Assembly: GCA_003439945.1 (NCBI GenBank)
Contig: QVRM01005605.1
Location: forward strand, 175,001 to 239,000
Source of the DNA: Dermanyssus gallinae
Taxonomy: Eukaryota; Arthropoda; Arachnida; Mesostigmata; Dermanyssidae
Direction: 5' to 3'
DNA length: 64,000 nt
The position numbers and the translations under genes are program-made. Shown here piece after piece: positions 57,001 to 64,000 of this stretch. How positions within the stretch are numbered: the stretch's first letter is position 1; the number at the start of each line of letters is the position of its first letter. The notes under the pieces are model-generated. The model did no database searches, was not told where the DNA came from, and saw nothing but the letters and a program-made list of their open reading frames with translations.

Positions 57001-57114
57001 ACAATTTAGGCAATATCTTTGCTATTTAAATGTCTTAATGACCCATATCTAAACACTGACTCAGCCTCAGTCCTAAAACACAGTACAAAATGTTTCTTGA
57101 CACCAGCAACATAG

Positions 57115-57116
<2 letters not shown>

Positions 57117-57164
<48 letters not shown>
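57117..57164. repeat. (AT)n microsatellite
   Basis: Pure AT run of 48 bp. Confidence 0.97.
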
Positions 57165-57167
<3 letters not shown>

Positions 57168-58822
57168 AGGTTAAATTCACCAAAAATCGCTACGGTATTA
57201 CATCACTACGCCTTAACTGAATAACACTGCACTATAGAAAATACTACATTTGATTTCTCCATAGAAACCCTATCGGCCTAGCTAAACTCTTGTTTTGGCT
57301 AATATAGTAATGTCTTCCGGATCATCCGCAAATCAACGCCCTGCCGAATGAGCTGTATAGTTTCATAAACCACTTCTGGGGTATTCACCGCACCTTCCAC
57401 CGCACAAGTTAGATTCCGCCGAGCTGGCAAAACATATTGTGTTAAAGTGAAAAAAAAATCAAGTTTACTGACACTTTCTGTATCAACCCTTTTTTTAATC
57501 GTAAGCGTATATTAATGTTAGGCGCTTTTTTCTCTTGAATAATTGGTCGATGAACCAGAGTAGTGAAGATGGCCAATGATTTGAGTGAGTTAGAAGACTT
57601 GATTTAATACCAACGCGATACAGACGTAAACGATATTTTTAAGGTTATGATTTATCACGTGTTATTCTGACCTCTCGTTAGAATGAAGTAGTACGCTTCT
57701 AGTAAGCAGGCGCTTACTAAAATATGCCCGAACCTCATCGAGACGTACATTCTGGGTCCCAAACTTCACATAGTACTACAGAAAATAAAGACAAATGAAA
57801 TAACGATAACAAATACAATTACTCTATCAGTAATGGTAATGACGATGCAGCCTCGTCCTTAAAGTAATTCGTTTGGAGGAAACGCCCACTGGTGTAGAGT
57901 TTGCATTGGTCACAGGGCACACCAATGTCACGGCTGACAGACCTACATAAAACCATTCTTACTGCCCCGGAAGCGATAGCTTCTGCAATGGCTTCACAAT
58001 GCAAATAGAGAATCGACTGTGGAGGCGTAACCCAAAATTATAGGCACCCTGTGTGAATACAGCCACATTTCGACATCTGGCAAGCGTTGCTAGGATTTAT
58101 CAACAAACACGAAGCAGACCACACATAACAAGTCCCGGCAACGTTTTGGAAATGTCCACAATATAATAGAACGACAGTTTTTTATTTGTTCCTGAAAGCG
58201 CATTTATTATTTACTACCAGTTTCTATATATTTTTTAAGCCGATGAATGTGTGCGTTGAGGCACACTTCCAAAACTCGTTTTTAATATCTTCTAGCTCAA
58301 CATCGATAACCTCAAGCACCTATTCGCGTAAATCGAAATGCCTTCTTCCGATGGCGAAAGAAATCTCACGGTGTCAAGTCGGATGAAGAAGCTGGGTGCT
58401 TTACTAACGACGGGCATGGCATCCAAACCCAAAATCTTCTATTGAAATGCATCTGTTAGATAATACTAAGCTCTTCAAAGATATTTCACAAGAAGCACAA
58501 GTCATTGTAGATGATGTTGTGGAACTCCCGCCAGAGGCGGCAGCGTGGCATCAGCGCCGTGGACACATCCAGGTCGGCTGATCTCGTTGCTGTCTGGACG
58601 AGTTGGTGAATGCCCCCGAGTGCTCCCAATCAATGAACTGATCCCAATCAAGATTGCAAGAGCCCATAAAACTATGCCCACCGCTGCCGTCTAAGTATTA
58701 TCCTGGCAGGCCCCATAAGATCTACGGGCTCTGGAGAGCGCAGTCCGTCGAGCGGGCTCTTCTATTTTTCAGGAGGACGCACGACGCCAGACAGTAGACG
58801 CTTGGAACAGTAGATGGATGAT
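57165..58822. other. Unassigned DNA
   Basis: Several short frames (for example plus 58186-58386) match nothing I know. No repeat was recognised. Confidence 0.35.
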
Positions 58823-59013
58823 AACCTAGGCGATGTAATGCCAAAATATTTCGATGTAATGCCAAAGTAATACCGAGCCTGGGGGGGTGGGGAGGAATCC
58901 GGGTTTAGTGGGTTTTTGAATCTCACACTAGTCACGCAGGCTGCTAGTGGCGCATGTGCATCATGCATTACCGAAACCTCCCAGAACAAAAAAAAAAAAA
59001 AAAACCTAGGCGA
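58823..59013 (+). mobile_element. Poly(A)-tailed retroinsertion with 11-bp target duplication
   Basis: AACCTAGGCGA occurs at 58823-58833 and again at 59003-59013. The 169-bp insert between ends in a run of A from about 58988. Tail plus duplication are the signature of LINE-driven target-primed reverse transcription on the plus strand. The insert has no tRNA-like promoter boxes, so it is probably a 5'-truncated LINE 3' end or an unrelated short retroelement. A short internal repeat CGATGTAATGCCAAA occurs twice near its start. Confidence 0.88.
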
Positions 59014-59589
59014 ACCAGCCCACGGGTTTCTAGGCCCGCTCCATTATTTCTGATATTAGGGAGTGGTTGAAAAGGTCAGAGGGATCATTGCCCTATCCGC
59101 TGACCAAAGTTCTGGTGGGCCGAGGCACTCTCAAAAAATACCTGCATCGTATCGGTCGTGCCTGGCCGCCAGCATGCATGCTCTCCGACTTAGGAAGAGA
59201 AAGTGACGTCAAACACAACGTTTACCACGGAGAGGGCGGAGCTAGCGCGACTCTTAGCATTAAAATCTTATGCATCAAGTAAAAGTAGTGTTAAGTAAAG
59301 AACGGTTCTAGTCGCTCACCTTTTCCTGAGGCTATTTAGGTGAGAGGTTTTTAGTAGGTATAATGCCAACAACATCGGCATTGGTGTAAAAACATTTTTC
59401 TATTTCACTTTCAATTCTATAGGGGCACGAATGCCCCTAAAAAAGGCAGTACCAGATTTCAACAGTCAGTTCACAGAGAACAAGTCAGAGTTCAAGATTA
59501 GTTAAGCAAAGGCAATATAATTTCATTATGGAGAAAATTGGCTAAAAGCGATAAACTTCGCTTAGATAAAAAAAATAGATAATTCATCT
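59014..59589. other. Unassigned DNA
   Basis: Nothing recognised. Confidence 0.4.
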
Positions 59590-59815
59590 GATACATCCCC
59601 TATCTGACAGTCATGTTCTCGTCTTGAGGCACAAACTCCACGTGAAGTGGCCTCGGCTGTTAAAGTTAAACGTTAAGGCGCTTGACCAAATCAAGCCCAG
59701 TTTTCTGAAGAGGGCGCTAAGAGTCTACCGCTCAGATTAGTCTATTTACTGATGTCGTCTCCGCTATTTGTTAAAGACCTACAGAAGAATCACGCTTTAC
59801 CGAAACAGGCACCTG
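59590..59815 (+). pseudogene. LINE relic, C-terminal fragment
   Basis: Across two plus frames: KALDQIKPSFLKRALRVYRS then RLVYLLMSSPLFVKDLQKNH. This follows the arthropod LINE ORF2 C-terminal pattern FLKR.L.V, RLVY.L...PLFVE.LQ. It is a different LINE type from the R1-like and CR1-like pieces. Only about 75 codons remain. Confidence 0.6.
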
Positions 59816-59874
59816 ATCACATGTTCACACGGGGTTCGTCGTACGAATTGATATGTCCAGTTTGAAGTTTTCTG

Positions 59875-60052
59875 CTTAGTCGAGCCCGGTGGCTTGGTGC
59901 ATTTGCCTGGGCCTCGCGACCGGAGGGGACACAGGTGCGCGAGTTCGAGCCCCACCGTTGCGCATTTGCATTTATGGGGGTCCGTCTATGAAGCAATGTG
60001 AAAATTAGTCCTGTGGACGTTAAATTTTGGCTGGGGGTCAGCCCGAAAATTA
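59875..60052 (+). mobile_element. SINE-A copy 6
   Basis: Starts near 59879 with GTCGAGCCCGGTGGCTTGGTG (box A region), has box B GAGTTCGAGCC near 59940 and the block CACCGTTGCGCATTTGCATT. The GGGGGTCCGTCTATGAAGCA block and the tail GGGGGTCAGCCCGAAA follow. A possible TTTGAAGTT duplication exists about 10 bp outside each end but is short and not flush, so I do not rely on it. Confidence 0.85.
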
Positions 60053-60179
60053 TTTTGAAGTTGCCTGCACTTTGCATATACACCCCCTAGGGCTTCATCT
60101 CAATTGGTGATCGAAACTTATCGAGACATTCTTGTTCACTTAATCCTTGATAAAAGTTGTATAAAAGGACGCTAGACAG

Positions 60180-60800
60180 TCCGATTTCATTGCAAGACTG
60201 CTGTGGCAACGACACGCTTTTTAGAACGCGACGTTTTAGAATCGAGACAATTTGCATTGTTTTAAGGCATAAAGAATACGTACCAACGAGCGTGCCGCAC
60301 GGGAGTTGCGTCGCTCCGCTTTTGTGGAAGTGGGACCGCCTCGAGGAGGGCGCTTCAGCCCAGCGGAAGCTCATACTAAACATCAAAGAATCGCTAAATC
60401 GGCCCGAGGAATGAGGGGAATGACTAACCTTCCACACTACCCAGGTCCTGACGCGTCACGGGGAATTCTAGTCGTAACTGTTTAAAATCGGGAAGGCAGC
60501 CCCACGTGCGTCCACTGCGGCAATGAAACCGTGAATACCCTAGAGTACACGATTTTGAGGTGTCCAGCATGGGCGTAGCGGCGTGCCTCTGCTACGTTTT
60601 TAATAAGACCAACACCAAACACCCTTGGGACTGACCTGCCTAGCACCTGCAAGCCAATGTAGGGATCTTTGCTCCAGTGGTAACGACATTTTTCCCAAAA
60701 AAATGTTGACGGACCTCACTTCTCGGTGCATATAAAAGAAGTAGTCAAAGCTGACTCTGTACTTGCGAATATGTTGTTTCGCTGTTTCATTGTTAAGGAG
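60180..60800 (+). pseudogene. R1-like LINE relic with internal deletion
   Basis: The plus frame reads YVPTSVPHGSCVAPLLWKWD (RT block GVPQGSVLGPLLW) and goes directly into RKLILNIKESLNRPEE and TFHTTQVLTRHGEF, C-terminal blocks that normally lie several hundred residues later. In another frame SPTCVHCGNETVNTLEYTIL then RCPAWA gives the zinc motif, comparable with CMFC...AHTLLECPCW at 17069. A deletion thus joined the RT front to the C-terminus, and frameshifts followed. Confidence 0.8.
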
Positions 60801-60860
60801 CCTACGGTGTATCCTCGCTTGTATAAATCGACTATATTGTCCAAACTTTTATACTGTTAA

Positions 60861-62624
60861 CCTGTATGGCATTTACATTTGTTGAAATACATAGGTATGA
60901 TTAAAGATGTGCAAAGAAACCCAATCAAGTGTGAGGTTCACATAATCGGCTCAGGTACAGCTGAAATCTCCGCTATACAGAACCTACTTCCAGGTTGCCG
61001 CGTAACAGGCGACGACCTGGATCTTCTTGGCGTACCCCTGTTCTCTCGCCACCTTGGACCGACAATCGAACGTGGGATGAAAAAGCTGGAGGTTGGTTTT
61101 AATCGTCTTCCCCAGCTGGGCGCCCACCGGGGGTTGTACCTCCTGTGTTCATGCTTCTCTGCGTCGAGGCTGAACTACCTGTTCAGGGGAATCAACAGTT
61201 CAGCCTTCTCGGCCCAGGTGGAGGAAATTAACTCGAAGATGGGCTTTGCGTTGGAATCTATACTCAACCTGCGGCTGCGAGACGATTCCCTAGTTCAGGC
61301 CTTCTTACCGGTTGCCAGAGGCGGACTGGGCCTGCCTGAAGCTGTTTCTCATTCAGTCGCAGCACACATCGCCTCTTTACATTCGGCGACTAGTGGTGTC
61401 GAGTCTATCCTGGACACCCGGGCGACTGCAAACTTCCAGGCCACCTTTAAACAGACTCACGATGACGCCATCGCATTCTGCGGGTCTCTACCGGAGACTC
61501 CTTCTCTTCAGCGCGCGTGGTCAGAACTGGCAAACGACGGCCGATGGAACGGCCTGTGGGACCGAACAACTACGGCCGCTAGCAAAGCGAGGTTACAGGC
61601 AGTTCCGTCGCCCGGTGCAGGTGCATGGCTACACGCTCTCCCGAGCCCTTAGCTGGGTACCCTGCTCGACGATGAGTCTACACGAATACTAGTCGGGTTG
61701 AGGTTAGGAGTTGAGCTAGTCTCTCCACACCGGTGCAGATGCGGTGACGAGGTCGACTCCCTAGGTCACCATGGACTCTCCTGTCTCCAGAGTTCAGGCA
61801 GAATCGCACGCCACTTGGCGTTGAACGAGACATTTAGCAGAGGGCTTCGATCGGCAGGCTACCCATGCATTTTGGAGCCGTCTGGCTTAGTCAAAGACGA
61901 TGAAAGGAGACCTGATGGAATGACCCTGACTACCTTCGAGCGAGGCCAAATGCTGGTGTGGGACGCGACCGTAACCGACTCTTTAGCCCCCTCAACGGTC
62001 GGTACGGGCGCAGCCCGCCCTGGACACGCGGTAGCCCTAGCGGAAGCAGCCAAGTGCAGAAAATATTCAAGCATCAGTTATCCACACTTGTTCTCACCGC
62101 TTGCATTCGAGATATTGGGGGGGGCCTGGGTCGCTCACGATGAAACTGCTCAGGGATGTCGGGAAAAGATTGGCGCTCGCTACAAGAGACAAGAGGGCGT
62201 GCGAGTATTTACTGCAACGTCTGTCATTAGATGTTCAGAGGGGGAATGCCGCTTCGGTGAGAGATACCATGGCTAGGTGGACCAGCCCAAGCCTGGACCT
62301 AGTGCCTTGCGTTATGCCCCAGCGGGCTGTGCACACGTTCTTACATCACAAATGTATATTTTGCTACACTTAAATAAATGATGATATATACATGTGCAAA
62401 GGATATTATTAAATAATCTCGGCAGAAGGTGCAACCTCGAATTAAGCGATATTGTTTTGCCGCCCTTAATGGACACACACAAAAGCAATGACGAACAAGC
62501 GTTATCTCAACGTGTAGATGCGAACCTCATTGATCACTTTTTCGAAGTGTGGCTGAACAATCGCAGAATTCAAGATGCGTTGCAGGAACAAAACGCATCA
62601 ATAATGTGTACGCCTGGCGCGTAG
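60861..62624 (+). pseudogene. Open frame split by a LINE insertion (candidate host exon)
   Basis: If the LINE insert and one copy of the 10-bp duplication are ignored, an open frame runs from after TAA (60858-60860) through 60916 into 62402 and on to TAG at 62622-62624, about 93 codons in one frame. The left part ends KYIGMIKDVQR and the right part continues ILLNNLGRRCNLELSDIVLP, DEQALSQRVDANLIDHFFEV and WLNNRRIQDALQEQNASIM. A poly(A) signal AATAAA lies at 62697-62702. I do not recognise the protein. It could be a terminal exon of a gene now disrupted, an already dead copy, or part of another element. Confidence 0.35.
60907..62401 (+). mobile_element. LINE 3' fragment with R2-like CCHC and endonuclease-like C-terminus
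   Basis: A 1,475-bp insert (60917-62391) lies between ATGTGCAAAG repeats at 60907-60916 and 62392-62401. One frame covers it from its first codons to TAG at 62274-62276, broken only by TAG at 61650-61652. It starts at the end of the RT domain (NPIKCEVHII, LLPGCRV, LLGVPLF) and continues with LNLRLRDDSLVQAFLPVARG and GLGLPEAVSHSVAAHIASLH. A zinc-like CRCGDEVDSLGHHGLSC (C-x-C-x8-H-x4-C), then ILEPSG, RPDGMTL, LVWDATV and EAAKCRKYSS follow. The order CCHC, PD, D, K resembles the restriction-like endonuclease of R2-group LINEs, which use it to nick their target. The 3' end is AATAAATGATGATATATAC. Confidence 0.85.
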
Positions 62625-62696
62625 CCTGGGATTTGCACAACAGGGCGACTGTGCAGGTTCCTCCAACGACTAACCTTCCCTTACTCTTTATTTCGT

Positions 62697-62702
62697 AAAT
62701 AA
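62697..62702 (+). promoter_or_regulatory. Poly(A) signal AATAAA
   Basis: Lies 73 bp after the stop of the split open frame. A chance match is possible in AT-rich DNA. Confidence 0.35.
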
Positions 62703-62767
62703 AAGAGCGTTTCTATTCTAGAAACGTTTTCAGTACATAGGAAGTGCACACAACAGCATGAAAAAGA

Positions 62768-62770
<3 letters not shown>

Positions 62771-62824
<54 letters not shown>

Positions 62825-62846
62825 TATATAATATATATATATAATA
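62771..62846. repeat. (TA)n tract, Tc3-like insertion site
   Basis: TA run with AATATA interruptions that ends at the left terminus of the Tc3-like element. Confidence 0.95.
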
Positions 62847-62850
62847 AAGT

Positions 62851-62870
62851 GTGTTGCAAAAAATTAGCAA
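62851..62870 (+). repeat. Tc3-like terminal motif, outer copy
   Basis: Twenty bases matching 63023-63042 at 19 positions; proposed transposase-binding site at the element end. Confidence 0.7.
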
Positions 62871-63022
62871 TTCATGTTTTTTTGCGATAATTTCGGCTTG
62901 GTTTATTTGAATGGCTTGAAATTTTAAGCGCATGATGTACATGACGAAACATGAGTATAGTGATGATTTCATTGCAATCTCAAAATCGGTTCATACAAAA
63001 AATAAAAAAGTGTGAAAAAACA

Positions 63023-63042
63023 GTGTTGCAAAATATTAGCAA
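63023..63042 (+). repeat. Tc3-like terminal motif, inner copy
   Basis: Second copy of the motif, same orientation as the outer one; proposed internal transposase-binding site. Confidence 0.7.
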
Positions 63043-63222
63043 CAATAACATGCTAACAACGCAGCTCTTGTTTGTAAAGGATAGTCGATACTACAGCTGA
63101 TATTCGATCCCAGGGATCAAATGTCAGGAATATTGTCTAGCTAAATCAATCGTTATATAGCTGCAAAATATTCTACAGCTTAGTCGTTGTTCCGAACTAA
63201 CGACGAATCTTATGTCTAGACC

Positions 63223-64000
63223 ATGGGTCGTACAAAGGATCTTTCGGATAACGAAAAGACAAGAATTGAGGCATATGCTGAGCTCGGTCATACAGTAACT
63301 GCTAAAGCAACCAGATTAGGACGGCATAAGAGCACCATCAGCAGGTTCTTACACCCTGGAGTGAACCAAAGGTGCAGATCTAACAGTGGGCGTAAGCCAG
63401 TTTTGACTATTCGAGATCGGCGAAGGATCATACAGTTGGCTACTCATGACCAAATGTCTTCTTCCAGGATCAGGACTACTTTGGGAGTGCCAGTGCACCG
63501 ATCCACAGTGTACCGAGTGTTAAGTTCTGACAAAAACATGCGATACGCGAAAAGGAAGCTTATGCCGCGACTGCAACCGAAGCACATTGTCGCACGGCGT
63601 GAATTTTCGCATAGATACCAAACTTGGGATAACGAGTGGAAAAACATCGTCTTCTCGGATGAAAAGAAATTTAATCTCGATGGCCCTGACGGCTGTCAGT
63701 ACTATTGGCACGACTTACGGAAGGAACCTAAATGGTTCTCGAAACGTGTGGCCGGTGGTGGCTCTGTGAAATATTGGGGCGCGTTTGGATATAATGGGAA
63801 GTCTGATCTAGTCGAGATTGTGGGCCGAAACAATTGACATGTACCAGCGCATTGTCGGTTCCCAGTTAGAAGCCCACTTCAGAAGAATTGGGGGACCTGA
63901 CGCAGTTTTTCAACAAGACAACGCCACGTTTCATACCTCGGCTAGCACTATAGCCTTTTTTCAAGAACAAGGAGTGCCACTTTTTGACTGGCCGGCATTA
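63223..64000 (+). pseudogene. Tc3-like transposase, one frameshift, 3' part outside window
   Basis: ATG at 63223 opens 204 codons: a first helix-turn-helix (KTRIEAYAELGHTVTAKATR, HKSTISRFL), a second DNA-binding region (RRRIIQLATHDQMSSSRIRT, HRSTVYRVL), and VFSDEKKFNLDGPDGCQYYW with the first catalytic Asp, nearly identical in wording to Tc3. The GGGSVKYWGAFGYNG block follows. The frame ends at TGA 63835-63837, but the next frame continues IDMYQRIVGSQLEAHFRRIG then FQQDNATFHTSASTIAFFQE (second Asp) to the window end, so one base was lost or gained near 63825-63833. The third acidic residue would lie beyond 64000. Confidence 0.93.

Larger units (their letters stand above)
62847..64000 (+). mobile_element. 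Tc3-like transposon, left part, cut by window end
   Basis: After TA at 62845-62846 the sequence GTGTTGCAAA.AATTAGCAA (62851-62870) is repeated at 63023-63042, 172 bp further in, where it is preceded by CA (CAGTG form). A ~370-bp leader precedes the transposase. In C. elegans Tc3 each long inverted repeat has a second transposase site about 180 bp from the end, so the two copies here probably mark the terminal and internal binding sites. The right end is outside the window. Confidence 0.85.

Noticed and set aside
57300..57450. Minus-strand frame containing TQYVLPARRNLTCAVEGAV as a gene
   Set aside because: Protein-like but short, with no splice or homology support that I can see.

Overview
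This window looks like non-coding DNA from a eukaryote, most likely an arthropod and plausibly a mite or tick. The species cannot be read from the sequence. The reasons are the absence of operon-like gene packing, the abundance of decayed mariner, Tc3-like, R1-like and CR1-like elements, three tRNA-derived SINE types, and very dense microsatellites. I find about twenty (TA)n tracts, several long TTG/CAA arrays and one uninterrupted CAA array of about 330 bp. No complete host gene is recognisable. A few short reading frames with splice-site or poly(A)-signal context are given as low-confidence candidate exons.

Layout. 1-13.9 kb: simple repeats, a reverse-transcriptase relic, two SINE-A copies, two candidate coding pieces near 4.5-5.2 kb, and a decayed 1,180-bp Tc3-like transposon (10953-12132) with recognisable ~110-bp inverted repeats and a 31-bp tandem array grown out of its own coding sequence. 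14-17.4 kb: an R1-like LINE relic on the minus strand followed by an R1-like LINE 3' half on the plus strand, the latter bounded on both sides by (TA)n. 17.4-27 kb: SINE-A copies, a tRNA-Ala-like SINE-B, GC-rich islands with TTG arrays, a candidate membrane-protein exon (minus, 21999-22388) and two short LINE pieces. 27-33 kb: a 208-bp nearly perfect palindrome with a (TA)n centre, an unassigned 177-codon frame, and long featureless DNA.

33-40 kb: an old mariner relic, a CR1-like RT relic, a third SINE type (SINE-C) with a 13-bp target duplication, the CAA array, and a young irritans-like mariner (38621-39910) whose transposase is complete except for a stop at codon 5. 40-57 kb: microsatellite-rich islands, a full-length SINE-A, R1-like and CR1-like LINE relics, a 143-bp dispersed repeat pair and a Tc1/mariner relic. 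57-64 kb: a poly(A)-tailed retroinsertion with an 11-bp target duplication, further LINE and SINE pieces, a 1.47-kb LINE 3' fragment with an R2-like CCHC plus endonuclease-like C-terminus that has inserted inside another open reading frame (10-bp target duplication), and the left part of a Tc3-like element cut by the window end.

The genes do not form a pathway. The common thread is repeated insertion of selfish DNA, often at or next to (TA)n tracts, in sequence that is probably intronic or intergenic. I saw no sign of a defence system, gene cluster or other novel multi-gene system. The most interesting signals are the LINE that splits an open reading frame, the large palindrome, the SINE families with visible target duplications, and the nearly intact mariner.
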